The notes under the pieces: model-generated | Database searches by the model: none | Told to the model about the DNA's origin: nothing | Seen by the model: only the letters and a program-made list of their open reading frames with translations | Made by a program: the position numbers and the translations under genes | Part shown: positions 50,602 to 59,640 of the stretch, in pieces | Position numbering within the stretch: the first letter of the stretch is position 1 | Layout: the number at the start of each line of letters is the position of its first letter | Source: Pseudonocardia autotrophica | GTDB taxonomy: Bacteria > Actinomycetota > Actinomycetes > Mycobacteriales > Pseudonocardiaceae | NCBI RefSeq assembly: GCF_003945385.1 | Contig: NZ_AP018920.1 | Location: 930,001 to 994,000 of the forward strand | Direction of reading: 5' to 3' | Length of the DNA stretch: 64,000 nt

Positions 50602-51359
50602 CAGTAGCTCCCCGAGCGCTCGCTGGTGAAGTGGTACAGCCTGCGGGCCGAGCCGAACCGGCGGAACTCCGCCAGCGCGGCCGGATCCCCGGCGAGATCG
50701 GTCATGCCGGCCGCGGTGAGCAGCTCGGCGAGCTCGGACCGGTGCTCGTCGCGGATCTCCTTCTCGATGCAGTCGGCACCGAGCGCCCCGACCTTCCCTC
50801 GGACGTAGAGGCGCGCCTCGTAGATGGAGTCCCCGAGACCGTCCCCGGCGTCGCCGCAGACGACGAGCCGGCCGGCCTGGGCCATGAACGCGCTCATCGG
50901 GCCGACGTCGCCGCCGACGACGATGTCGACGCCCTTCATCGAGATGCCGCACCGCATGGACGCGGTGCCCTCGACCACCAGCAGCCCGCCGCGGGCGGTC
51001 GCCCCGGCCGACTGGGAGGCGTCCCCGCGGACCCGGACCGTCCCGGACATCATGTTCTCGGCCAGGCCGGGGCCGGCGCTGCCGTCGACGACGATGGTGC
51101 CGCCCTGGTTCATCCCGCCGCAGTAGTAGCCGACGTCGCCCTCGACGTGGATGTCGAGCTCGTCGTCGACACCGACCGCGACGGCATGCGCGCCGCGGGG
51201 GGACAGCACCCGGTAGCGGCGCGCCGTGGGGGCGTGCAGCTCGGCGTTCAGCGTGCGCACCGTCGCGGTGGTGAGGTCCACCGTGTGCACCCCGGCGCCG
51301 TCGCGGGCGCTGTCCTGAGGCGATGCGGTGTCATCCGGGTGGTTGCTCAGCGCTGCCAT
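50601..51359 (-). CDS. mgsB: GXGXG-domain glutamate synthase-like protein, N-methylglutamate synthase subunit B
   Basis: A 252-residue right-handed beta-helix like the C-terminal domain of glutamate synthase: VGYYCGGMNQGGTIVVDGSA, GPGLAENMMSGTVRVRGDAS, SAGATARGGLLVVEGTASMR, CGISMKGVDIVVGGDVG and AGRLVVCGDAGDGLGDSIYE. These repeated Gly turns form the structural GXGXG helix. One base overlaps the mgsC start, and its own start lies 13 bp inside mgsA. It should hold the amidotransferase and FMN parts of the complex together. Confidence 0.9.
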   Translation of the reverse strand: MAALSNHPDDTASPQDSARDGAGVHTVDLTTATVRTLNAELHAPTARRYRVLSPRGAHAVAVGVDDELDIHVEGDVGYYCGGMNQGGTIVVDGSAGPGLAENMMSGTVRVRGDASQSAGATARGGLLVVEGTASMRCGISMKGVDIVVGGDVGPMSAFMAQAGRLVVCGDAGDGLGDSIYEARLYVRGKVGALGADCIEKEIRDEHRSELAELLTAAGMTDLAGDPAALAEFRRFGSARRLYHFTSERSGSY

Positions 51360-52231
51360 GCGTACACCTTTCCGGGGTCGGGCTCGAAGACCCGCGCCTG
51401 CGAGATCCCGGGCAGCTCGGCCAGGGAACGGAACTCCGAGGCCATCGCGACCCAGCGCGGATGCTCGGCCACGATCGCCGGCTTGCAGGCGATCTCGTCG
51501 CGGACGACGGCGAACCCGTCGGCGGTGGTGACCAGGAGCGTGTAGAAGCCGTCGAACTCCTGGCCCAGCCGGTGCAGCGCCTTCTCCAGGTCGTCACCGT
51601 CGGCCAGGCAGGCGGCGACGAAGCGGGCGGCCACCTCGGTGTCGTTCTCCGAGTCGAACTCGATCCCCTCGTGGCGCAGTGCGCGCCGGATCGTCGCGTG
51701 GTTGGAGAACGAGCCGTTGTGCACCAGGCAGAGGTCGCGGCCGACCGAGAAGGGGTGGCTGCCCTCGGGGGTGATGGCGGACTCGGTGGCCATCCGGGTG
51801 TGCGCGAGCCCCTGCCAGCCGTGGGCGGAGGCGAGATCGTAGGTCTCGGCGAGCTCGCGCGGGTTGCCGATGTCCTTGTAGACGACGAGCTCGCTGCCGA
51901 TCCCGACGACCTTCGCCTCCGGGGCGACGGACCGGACCGCGGCGGCGAGCGCCTCGGGATCGACGGCGGCGGTGATGACGGTCGTCGCCCCGGCCCGGCT
52001 CGCGGTCACCGCGGGAAGCAGCTGCCCGAGCGCGGCCGCCGGGTCGTCCGGGGCGCCGAGCACCGACACCGCGGAGTGGCCCTCCGGCACGCGCTCCCGG
52101 TCGCCGTAGACGGCGATACCGGCCGCATCCGGCCCGCGTTCGACCGCGCCGGCCAGCATCGTGTCCAGGAGCTGACCCAACCGGGGATACAGGTCGGGGT
52201 CCCGGAGGTGCAGACCGATGATCCCGCACAT
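51347..52231 (-). CDS. mgsA: Class II glutamine amidotransferase-like protein, N-methylglutamate synthase subunit A
   Basis: GGAGG precedes an ATG whose next codon is the catalytic Cys (MCGIIGLHLRDPDLYPRLGQ); 294 residues. The Ntn fold shows QGLAHTRMATESAITPEGSH (Arg of the glutamine site), LCLVHNGSFSNHATIRRALR and ENDTEVAARFVAACLADGDD. It would release the amine from gamma-glutamylmethylamide and channel it to MgsC. It opens the mgsABC group on the minus strand, with purU 105 bp upstream in the same direction. Confidence 0.9.
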   Translation of the reverse strand: MCGIIGLHLRDPDLYPRLGQLLDTMLAGAVERGPDAAGIAVYGDRERVPEGHSAVSVLGAPDDPAAALGQLLPAVTASRAGATTVITAAVDPEALAAAVRSVAPEAKVVGIGSELVVYKDIGNPRELAETYDLASAHGWQGLAHTRMATESAITPEGSHPFSVGRDLCLVHNGSFSNHATIRRALRHEGIEFDSENDTEVAARFVAACLADGDDLEKALHRLGQEFDGFYTLLVTTADGFAVVRDEIACKPAIVAEHPRWVAMASEFRSLAELPGISQARVFEPDPGKVYAWQR

Positions 52232-52336
52232 GTGGACCTCCATTCTCGGCGGTCGGTGCCGCACTCGCTCCGGTGCCGGTGCGCGGCCCGGAGGGTCGGT
52301 GGGAACGCGTCCGGGACGCGCTGCCCTCGTACGTGG

Positions 52337-53266
52337 TCAGAAGACGATCGTGGTGTTCCCGTGCAGCAATACCCTGTCGTCGCAGTGCCACGCGACGGCC
52401 CGCGCCAGCACGATCCGCTCGATGTCCGCGCCCCGCCGGGAGATCTCGCGGGCCGTCAGACGGTGCGAGACCCGGGCGACGTCCTGCTCGATGATGGGCC
52501 CCTCGTCGAGATCCTCGGTGACGTAGTGCGCCGTCGCACCGACCAGCTTGACCCCCCGGTGCTTGGCCTGGACGTACGGGCTCGCCCCGGCGAACGCGGG
52601 GAGGAACGAGTGGTGGATGTTGATCGCCGGAACCCCCAGCCGCTTCAGGAAGTCCCCGCTGAGGATCTGCATGTAGCGGGCGAGGACGACGAGATCGACC
52701 CGGCCGTCCAGCAGCGCGAGCTGCTCGTCCTCGGCGGCGGCCTTGGTCTCGCGGGTCACCGGGATGTGGGTGAACGGGATGTCGAACGCGGCGACGTCGT
52801 CGTGCAGGTCGGGATGGTTCGAGACGACCTGCACGATGTCGATCGGCAGCTCGCCCCGGCGCCACCGCCAGATCAGGTCCAGCAGGCAGTGGTCGACCTT
52901 GGAGACGAACAGCGCCACCCGTTTGGGGATCTCCGCGGTCCGGATCTCGAACGACATGCCGAACCGGGCGGCCACCTCGTCGGCGAACTCGCGCTCGAGT
53001 ACGGGCAGCCGCTCGATCAGCCCGGGGAGGTGGAACTCGATCCGCTGGAAGAACGACCCGCCCTCGGCGTCGGTGGTGTCCTGGTCGGACTGCGCGATGT
53101 TGGCGCCCCTGGCGTGCAGGAACGAGGTCGCCGCGGCGACGATGCCGGGTCCGTCCTGGCAGGACATCAGGAGGCGGCCGACGTCGGCGGTGGAGCTGCG
53201 GCCCACGGGCGAACCGTCCCGGACCCCGTCCGGCAACGGCGCGACGGTCGTCGCGGAGTCTTCCAT
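52337..53266 (-). CDS. purU: Formyltetrahydrofolate deformylase
   Basis: GAGGGG precedes the ATG at 53266; 309 residues. The N-terminal ACT domain (VGRLLMSCQDGPGIVAAATS) is followed by a formyltransferase fold with RVALFVSKVDHCLLDLIWRW, the catalytic INIHHSFLPAFAGASPYVQA (Asn, His) and VGATAHYVTEDLDEGPIIEQ (Asp). It hydrolyses 10-formyl-THF to formate and THF. In this locus it would remove the C1 unit that FolD makes from methylamine carbon. It is divergent from glnT with a large inverted repeat between. Confidence 0.95.
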   Translation of the reverse strand: MEDSATTVAPLPDGVRDGSPVGRSSTADVGRLLMSCQDGPGIVAAATSFLHARGANIAQSDQDTTDAEGGSFFQRIEFHLPGLIERLPVLEREFADEVAARFGMSFEIRTAEIPKRVALFVSKVDHCLLDLIWRWRRGELPIDIVQVVSNHPDLHDDVAAFDIPFTHIPVTRETKAAAEDEQLALLDGRVDLVVLARYMQILSGDFLKRLGVPAINIHHSFLPAFAGASPYVQAKHRGVKLVGATAHYVTEDLDEGPIIEQDVARVSHRLTAREISRRGADIERIVLARAVAWHCDDRVLLHGNTTIVF

Positions 53267-53362
53267 GCTGATCTGCCCCTCGTAACGGCTGCTGCGTGGC
53301 GACGGCCGGAGCATCCGGCGGCCCGGTCGTTCCGGTGCCCGTCCAGGACCTGACGGCCCGAA

Positions 53363-53529
53363 GGTGTTGCTTTAGTACCTTTGGAGAGGCAAGCATCGGC
53401 CGCACGGGAAGTCAACCCCGATCCCCGGTGCTGTGAGACGCCCGTGTCGCCGGCTCGTGACGGGGGTGTGACGGGGTTGACATCCCGCGCCGGGCGGTGT
53501 TGCCTCTCCAAAGGTACTAAGACAACACC
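53363..53529. promoter_or_regulatory. Inverted-duplicated divergent promoters of purU-mgsABC and glnT-mgd operons
   Basis: The arms 53363-53392 and 53500-53529 are inverted copies agreeing at 28 of 30 positions, each holding CTCTCCAAAGGTACTAA when read outward. Before each arm, read outward, stand TTGACW, a 17-bp spacer and TTGCCT (TTGACT at 53415-53410, TTGACA at 53477-53482). The region therefore looks like two promoters with identical operator or leader sequences. The rest of the gap 53267-53705 has no gene. Confidence 0.7.
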
Positions 53530-53705
53530 TTGACTGGGTGGTGATCCATCCGACGCGGCGTGACCTGCGCGTCCATCGCAGCGACCTGACCGGGAAGAGC
53601 CGCTGAGCCGCCGCCCACCGGGCCGGCAGGCGGCCCTCCGAACCCGATGGCAGTACGGCCGTCTCCCGACGGCCGGCGCGTACCGAGACGAGGAGATCCA
53701 CCCCG

Positions 53706-55058
53706 ATGGCAGACCCGCGCGACGCGCTTCGCCGCCGAGCCGAGCAGGACGGCATCGAGTTCTTCCTTGCGATGTTCGTCGACCTGCACGGCAAACCCTG
53801 TGCGAAGGCGGTGCCGATCGAGGCCTACGACCAGCTCGTCGACGGCGGCGCGGGTTTCGCGGGCTACGCCGCCGGTGATCTCGGCCAGTCACCGGCCGAT
53901 CCGGACATCTCGGCGGTCCCCGATCTGTCCAGCTACACGCCGCTGCCCTGGAAGCCGGGGCTCGCGGTGCTGCACTGCGATCCCTACGTCGAGGGGGAGC
54001 CCTGGCCCTACGCACCCCGGGTGATCCTGCGCCGGCTGCTCGACGAGCTCGCGCAGGAGCGCGGCTGGACGCTGAAGACCGGGATCGAGCTGGAGTACTC
54101 GCTGCTGCGGCGCGCCGCCGACGGGAGCCTGGAGTTCGCCGATCCGCACGACACCTCGCACAAGCCCTGCTACGAGGTGAAGGGCCTCACCCGGATGTGG
54201 GATCACCTGCGCGCCGTCTCGCGCAACCTCAACGACCTCGGGTGGGGCAACTACGCGAACGACCACGAGGACGGCACCGGCCAGTTCGAGAACAACTGGC
54301 ACTACGCGGACGCGCTCCGGACCGCGGACCGGGCGATCTTCTTCCGCTACATGACCCACATGCTCGCGCACGACGCGGGCATGATCGCCACCTTCATGCC
54401 GAAGCCCTTCCGCGACGTGACCGGCAACGGGCTGCACCTGCACCAGAGCCTCTGGGACGCCGACGACCAGCCGCTGTTCGCCGACGACGGCGGCGGTGCC
54501 GGCCTGTCGGAGCTGGGCAGGCACTACCTCGCGGGGCTGCTGGCGCACGGTCGCTCGTCGGCCGCGCTGATCTGCCCGACCGTCAACTCCTACAAGCGGA
54601 TCGGGGTCGCCACGACGTCGTCCGGAGCGAGCTGGGCGCCGGCGTACGTGGCGCACGGCGGGAACAACCGGACCCTGCTGCTGCGGGTGCCCGAGGGCGG
54701 CCGGATCGAGCACCGGGGCGTCGACGGCTCGGCGAACCCGTACCTGGCGACGGTGGCGCTGCTGGCGGCCGGGCTCGACGGGATCGACCGCCGGCTGGAC
54801 CCCGGCCCCGCCACCGACGACAACCTCTTCGCGCTCTCCCCGGAGGAGGTCCGGTCGCGCGGGATCGCGCAGCTGCCCAAGACCCTCGAACGCGCGGTGG
54901 AGGAGCTCGTCGAGGACGACGTGCTGCGGGCCGCGCTGGGGAAGACGCGGGGCGGTGACTTCATCGACTACTTCGCCCGGATCAAGCAGGACGAATTCGA
55001 CGAGTACCACTCCGTCGTCTCCGACTGGGAGATCAACCGGTACCTCACCCAGGCCTGA
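53706..55058 (+). CDS. glnT: Type III glutamine synthetase-like ligase, candidate gamma-glutamylmethylamide synthetase (copy 1)
   Basis: GAGGAG precedes the ATG; 450 residues. Blocks: FFLAMFVDLHGKPCAKAVPI, LKTGIELEYSLLRRAADGS, NDHEDGTGQFENNWHYADAL (metal Glu), ATFMPKPFRDVTGNGLHLHQ (metal and ATP site) and CPTVNSYKRIGVATTSSGAS. This is the GlnT/GmaS branch, known to ligate ammonia or methylamine to the gamma-carboxyl of glutamate. Flanking mgs and mgd genes favour methylamine. A paralogue of like length lies at 61710, and which one is GmaS cannot be decided by reading. Confidence 0.9.
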   Translation: MADPRDALRRRAEQDGIEFFLAMFVDLHGKPCAKAVPIEAYDQLVDGGAGFAGYAAGDLGQSPADPDISAVPDLSSYTPLPWKPGLAVLHCDPYVEGEPWPYAPRVILRRLLDELAQERGWTLKTGIELEYSLLRRAADGSLEFADPHDTSHKPCYEVKGLTRMWDHLRAVSRNLNDLGWGNYANDHEDGTGQFENNWHYADALRTADRAIFFRYMTHMLAHDAGMIATFMPKPFRDVTGNGLHLHQSLWDADDQPLFADDGGGAGLSELGRHYLAGLLAHGRSSAALICPTVNSYKRIGVATTSSGASWAPAYVAHGGNNRTLLLRVPEGGRIEHRGVDGSANPYLATVALLAAGLDGIDRRLDPGPATDDNLFALSPEEVRSRGIAQLPKTLERAVEELVEDDVLRAALGKTRGGDFIDYFARIKQDEFDEYHSVVSDWEINRYLTQA

Positions 55059-55114
55059 CCGCGCGGTCCCGGCAGCGCGACCATCCGGTGCGGCCGCACC
55101 GCAGGAAGGAATCC

Positions 55115-56422
55115 ATGTCCAGCTCCAGCAACGGCCGGACGGCGTCCGGCGGCAACGGCCGGCGCCCCGATCGGTTGCGCGACTACTCCGCGTGGCGCCT
55201 GTTCCGGCAGGGCCTGTCGAACGACGAGTGGCCGCGGGCCTGGCACCACCACGACCTGCGCAGCTCCTATGACGTGGTGATCATCGGTGGCGGTGTGCAC
55301 GGCCTCGCCACGGCGTACTACCTCGCCGCGAACCACGGCATCCGCAACGTCGCCGTGCTCGACAAGGCCTACATCGGCAGCGGCGGTTCCGGCCGCAACA
55401 CCGCGATCCTCCGGTCGAACTACCTGACCCCCGAGGGCGTCCGGTTCTACGACCGGTCGGTCACGCTCTACGAGCACCTCGCGGCCGATCTCAACTTCAA
55501 CGTCATGTTCTCCCAGCGGGGGCACCTGACGCTGGCGCACAACGACTCGTCGCTGCGCACCATGCGCTGGCGGGCCGAGGTGAACAAGGTCCAGAAGGTC
55601 GATTCCGAGGTCATCGGCCCGGACAAGGTGTCCGAGCTCGTCCCCTACCTGGACACCTCCGCCCAGACCCGCTATCCGATCCTGGGCGCGCTGTACCACC
55701 CGCCGGGCGGGATCATCCGGCACGACGCCGTGGTGTGGGGGTACGCCAGGGCCGCCGATGCGCACGGCGTGCACATCCACCAGAAGACCGAGGTCCTCGG
55801 GATCGACGTCGACGGTGGCCGGGTGAGCGGGGTGCGGACCAACCGTGGGTCGATCTCGGCGCCGATCGTCGTGAACTGCACCGCCGGATGGTCGACCCTG
55901 ATCTCGGACATGGCCGGTGTCGACATGCCGGTCCAGACGTTCCCGCTGCAGGCCGCGGTCACCGAGCCGGTCAAGCCGTTCCTCGACACCGTGGTCGTCT
56001 CCGGCACGCTGCACGTCTACTGCAGCCAGACCGACCGCGGTGAGCTGGTGTTCGGGGCCTCGGTGGACCCGTTCGCCTCGTACTCGATCCGCGGCTCGCT
56101 GGAGTTCACCGAAGGGGTGGCCGGGCACGTGCTGGAGCTCATGCCTGCGCTGTCGAAGATGCGATTGCTCCGTCAGTGGGCCGGTCTGTGCGACATGACC
56201 CCCGACTACTCGCCGATCATGGGACCGACCCCGGTCGAGGGGTTCTACGTCGATGTCGGCTGGGGCACCTACGGGTTCAAGGCGGGTCCGGTGTCCGGTG
56301 AGGCGATGGCCGAGAACATCGCCACCGGGCGGGTCCCGGAGATCATCGCCCCGTTCGGCCTGGACCGCTTCGCCGACGGCCGGCTGGTGGGGGAGAAGGG
56401 CGCGGCCGCCGTCGGCCACTAG
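55115..56422 (+). CDS. mgdA: FAD-dependent oxidoreductase, sarcosine oxidase beta-like (N-methylglutamate dehydrogenase subunit A)
   Basis: AGGAAGGA precedes the ATG at 55115; 435 residues. The FAD loop is YDVVIIGGGVHGLATAYYLA, followed by VLDKAYIGSGGSGRNTAILR (family GGSGRN, flavin region), VNCTAGWSTLISDMAGVDMP and a C-terminal DYSPIMGPTPVEGFYVDVGW, GTYGFKAGPVSGEAMAENIA. This is the SoxB/MgdA type. With the next three genes it makes the four-subunit enzyme that demethylates the N-methyl amino acid and passes formaldehyde equivalents to THF. Sarcosine as substrate is the alternative. Confidence 0.9.
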   Translation: MSSSSNGRTASGGNGRRPDRLRDYSAWRLFRQGLSNDEWPRAWHHHDLRSSYDVVIIGGGVHGLATAYYLAANHGIRNVAVLDKAYIGSGGSGRNTAILRSNYLTPEGVRFYDRSVTLYEHLAADLNFNVMFSQRGHLTLAHNDSSLRTMRWRAEVNKVQKVDSEVIGPDKVSELVPYLDTSAQTRYPILGALYHPPGGIIRHDAVVWGYARAADAHGVHIHQKTEVLGIDVDGGRVSGVRTNRGSISAPIVVNCTAGWSTLISDMAGVDMPVQTFPLQAAVTEPVKPFLDTVVVSGTLHVYCSQTDRGELVFGASVDPFASYSIRGSLEFTEGVAGHVLELMPALSKMRLLRQWAGLCDMTPDYSPIMGPTPVEGFYVDVGWGTYGFKAGPVSGEAMAENIATGRVPEIIAPFGLDRFADGRLVGEKGAAAVGH

Positions 56423-56497
56423 GCACCCGGAGCGCAACGACCCGACGACCGATCCTGCCGGCCCGGAGGGGCACCGGCAGTGGAAGGACGCAATGCC

Positions 56498-56749
56498 ATG
56501 ATGCTGCTGCCGTGCCCGTGGTGCGGTCCGCGCAACGTCACAGAGTTCCGGTACGGGGGACGAGCCGTCGAACGGCCGGACCCCGGGACGACCTCCCCGG
56601 AGCGGTGGCGCCGCTACCTCCACCTCCAGAAGAACCCGCTCGGGTGGGACACCGAGAACTGGTACCACTCGGCCGGGTGCCGCCGGTATTTCGCCGTGCA
56701 GCGGCACACCGGGACCAACGAGGTCCGCGCCGGGGAGGCATCGACATGA
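56498..56749 (+). CDS. mgdB: Sarcosine oxidase delta-like zinc protein (N-methylglutamate dehydrogenase subunit B)
   Basis: A small protein of 83 residues with CPWCGPRNVTEFRYGGRA and NWYHSAGCRRYFAVQRHTGT, whose Cys3-His zinc site is the mark of SoxD. Two adjacent ATG codons (56498, 56501) could start it. Its stop overlaps the mgdC start (ATGA). It is a structural subunit of the heterotetramer. Confidence 0.93.
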   Translation: MMLLPCPWCGPRNVTEFRYGGRAVERPDPGTTSPERWRRYLHLQKNPLGWDTENWYHSAGCRRYFAVQRHTGTNEVRAGEAST

Positions 56750-59640
56750 CCGTCCCACGGATCGGGCGCCGGGCCGGCCGCACGGACCCGCCCCCGCAGA
56801 CCCATCGGCTCCCGCACCGGGAGTCCGAGGAGATCGACCGCAGCCGCACGCTGCGCTTCCGCTGGAACGGCAGGCCCTACAGCGCGTACCCCGGCGACAC
56901 GATCGTCTCGGCGCTGGCGGCGGCCGGCGAGCGGGTCTTCTCGCGCAGCTACAAGTACCACCGCCCGCGCGGCCTGCTGACCGCCGACTGGCTCGATCCG
57001 GGCACGTCGTTCCAGGTCGCCGACGAACCCAACGTGCGCGGCGCGCACCGCAAGGTGCTCGAAGGCCTCGACGTCCGGTCGCAGAACACCTGGCCGTCGC
57101 TGAAGTTCGACGTCAAGGCCGTCAACGGCCTGGCCGGACGCTTCCTGGCCACCGGCTTCTACTACAAGACCTTCATCAAGCCCGAGGCGCTCTGGCCCAC
57201 CTACGAGAAGGTCCTGCGCCGGTTCGTGCACGCCGGTGAGATCTCGCCGGACACCGCGCACGACCGGTTCGACAAGCGCTACGCCCATCCGGACGTGCTC
57301 GTCGTGGGCGGCGGACCGGCGGGACTGTCCGCGGCCGTCGCCGCGGCCCGCGGCGGTGCGCAGGTGCTGCTCGTCGACGAGCAGCACGCACTGGGCGGGC
57401 ACCTGCGGTGGAGCAGCGACCCCGCACAGCGCGCCCTGCTGCGCGAGCTCGTGGCCCGGGTCGCCGCCGAGCCGTCGATCGAGGTGCTCACCGACGCGGT
57501 GGCGCTGGCGCGCTACGACGACAACTGGATCCCGATCGTCGAGCGCAGCGCCCCGGGCCATCACGAGCGGCTGGTGAAGGCCAGGGCGAAGACCCTGGTG
57601 GTGGCCGGCGGCCTGGTCGAGCGGCCGTACGTCTTCGGCGGCAACGACCTGCCCGGGGTGATGCTCTCCGGCGCGGCCCGCCGTCTGATCAACCTCTACG
57701 GGGTCCGGCCGGGTTCGCGGGCGGTGGTGTTCACCGCCAATGCCGACGGCGACGCCGCGGCCGCGGACCTCGCCGCGGCGGGCGTCGAGATCGCCGAGAT
57801 CGTCGACGCCCGGTCAGGCGGACGGGTGGTCCGGGCTCACGGCCGGGGCGGGCTGTCCGCGGTCGAGCTCGCCGACGGCCGGCGGATCGAGTCCGATCTG
57901 CTGGTCACGGCCACCGGATGGACGGCGCCCACCTCGCTGATCAACCAGTCCGGCCACAACCCGGTCTACGACCCGCGCTCGGCCCGGTTCCGGCCGGATC
58001 CGGCCGCCCTGCCCGACGAGCTGCTCGTGACCGGCGGCATCCTCGGCGACGGCAGCACCGAGCAGCACGTCGAGCACGGCGGGATCGTCGGTGCCGAGGC
58101 GGCCCGGCGGGCGATCGCCGCGCGCGGCCGGTTCACCGCCGCGCCGGGAGCCGGGATCACCGCTGCCGACCCCGGCCCGGTGCACCCGGTGCCGGACCTG
58201 CCTGCCGACGAGCACCCGGCGCTGTTCGCGAGTGGCACCGGCGGGTTCGTCGACCTCTGCGAGGACGTCGGCGCGAAGGACCTCACCACCGCGATCAAGG
58301 AGGGCTACGACTCGGTCGAGCTGCTCAAGCGCTACACCACGGTCACGATGGGACCGACGCAGGGCAAGCTGGAGACGGTCAACACGGTGGCGATCCTCGC
58401 CGAGGCGACCGGCCGCACCATCGCCGAGACCGGGACGACGACGTGGCGCCCGATGTACGCGCCGGTCACCCTGGGCGCACTGGCCGGACGCCCGGCGGAA
58501 CCGGTGCGCCACTCGCCGATGCAGTCCTGGCACGAGCGGCACGGCGCACAGCCACTGGTGGCAGGCCAGTGGATCCGGCCCGAGCACTACGGGGACCCGG
58601 AGGCCGAGGTCCGCGCGGTGCGCTCGGCCGTCGGGATCATCGACGTGACCCCGATCGGGAAGCTGGACCTGCGCGGTCCGGATGTGCCGAAGCTGCTCAA
58701 CCTGCTCTACGTCAACAAGTGGTCGAAGCTGCCGGTCGGCAAGGTCCGCTACGGCGTGATGTGCGCCGAGGACGGCATCGTGTTCGACGACGGCGTCACC
58801 GGCAGACTGGGCGAGGACCACTACCTGATGTCCACCACCTCCTCGGGGGCGGCGTCGGTGTGGGAGTGGGTGGAGAACTGGCTGCAGACCGCGCACCCGC
58901 AGTGGCAGGTGCACGTCACCCCGGTGACGACCTCCTACGCGAGCATCAACATCGCGGGGCCCCGCTCGCGCGAGCTGCTCGGCAGGCTCTGCACCGACGT
59001 CGACCTGTCGAAGGACGCGTTCGGATACATGCAGGTCCGGCGGGGCACCGTCGCCGGTGTCGAGGACTGCGTGCTGTGGCGGATCGGTTTCACCGGTGAG
59101 CTGTCGTACGAGGTCCACGTCCCGGCGGCCTACGGCCTGCACGTCTGGCAGGAGCTGATGGACGCCGGCGCCGACCTGGGCGTGACCCCGTTCGGCGTCG
59201 AGGCCCAGCGGGTGCTGCGCCTGGAGAAGGGGCACTTCATCGTCGGGCAGGACACCGACGGCCTCACCCAGGCCTACAGCGCCGGGCTCGGTGGCCTGGT
59301 CAAGCTGGACAAGGACGACTTCATCGGCAAGCCGGAGCTGCAGTGGCAGCACGAGCGCGGCGACGGTCCGGCGCTGGTCGGCCTGCGTCCGACCGACGGC
59401 GCGATCGTCCCGCCGGAGGCCAGCCAGATCCTGCACCGCGACGGCACCATCGCAGGCCGCGTCACCTCGTCGCGGCGCTCGCCGACGCTGGAACGGTCGA
59501 TCGGGCTCGCCCAGATCGACCGCGGTCTCGCCGGGATCGGCACCGTGGTGACGATCCGGCTGCCGGACGGCCGCGACATCAGTGCCGAGGTCACCGACAC
59601 CGTCCACGTCGATCCGGAGGGGAAGCGCCAGGATGCCTGA
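56746..59640 (+). CDS. mgdC: Sarcosine oxidase alpha-like protein (N-methylglutamate dehydrogenase subunit C)
   Basis: The 964 residues run through a 2Fe-2S-ferredoxin-like N-terminal domain lacking clear cluster Cys (RFRWNGRPYSAYPGDTIVSA, FSRSYKYHRPRGLLTADW), an NAD/FAD domain (DVLVVGGGPAGLSAAVAAAR; LVVAGGLVERPYVFGGNDLP), and a C-terminal aminomethyltransferase (GcvT) domain (VTPIGKLDLRGPDVPKLLNL; TGELSYEVHVPAAYGLHVWQ). The last domain puts the methyl carbon on THF. The start overlaps mgdB by four bases and the end overlaps mgdD by eight. Architecture equals SoxA/MgdC in full. Confidence 0.93.
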   Translation: MTVPRIGRRAGRTDPPPQTHRLPHRESEEIDRSRTLRFRWNGRPYSAYPGDTIVSALAAAGERVFSRSYKYHRPRGLLTADWLDPGTSFQVADEPNVRGAHRKVLEGLDVRSQNTWPSLKFDVKAVNGLAGRFLATGFYYKTFIKPEALWPTYEKVLRRFVHAGEISPDTAHDRFDKRYAHPDVLVVGGGPAGLSAAVAAARGGAQVLLVDEQHALGGHLRWSSDPAQRALLRELVARVAAEPSIEVLTDAVALARYDDNWIPIVERSAPGHHERLVKARAKTLVVAGGLVERPYVFGGNDLPGVMLSGAARRLINLYGVRPGSRAVVFTANADGDAAAADLAAAGVEIAEIVDARSGGRVVRAHGRGGLSAVELADGRRIESDLLVTATGWTAPTSLINQSGHNPVYDPRSARFRPDPAALPDELLVTGGILGDGSTEQHVEHGGIVGAEAARRAIAARGRFTAAPGAGITAADPGPVHPVPDLPADEHPALFASGTGGFVDLCEDVGAKDLTTAIKEGYDSVELLKRYTTVTMGPTQGKLETVNTVAILAEATGRTIAETGTTTWRPMYAPVTLGALAGRPAEPVRHSPMQSWHERHGAQPLVAGQWIRPEHYGDPEAEVRAVRSAVGIIDVTPIGKLDLRGPDVPKLLNLLYVNKWSKLPVGKVRYGVMCAEDGIVFDDGVTGRLGEDHYLMSTTSSGAASVWEWVENWLQTAHPQWQVHVTPVTTSYASINIAGPRSRELLGRLCTDVDLSKDAFGYMQVRRGTVAGVEDCVLWRIGFTGELSYEVHVPAAYGLHVWQELMDAGADLGVTPFGVEAQRVLRLEKGHFIVGQDTDGLTQAYSAGLGGLVKLDKDDFIGKPELQWQHERGDGPALVGLRPTDGAIVPPEASQILHRDGTIAGRVTSSRRSPTLERSIGLAQIDRGLAGIGTVVTIRLPDGRDISAEVTDTVHVDPEGKRQDA

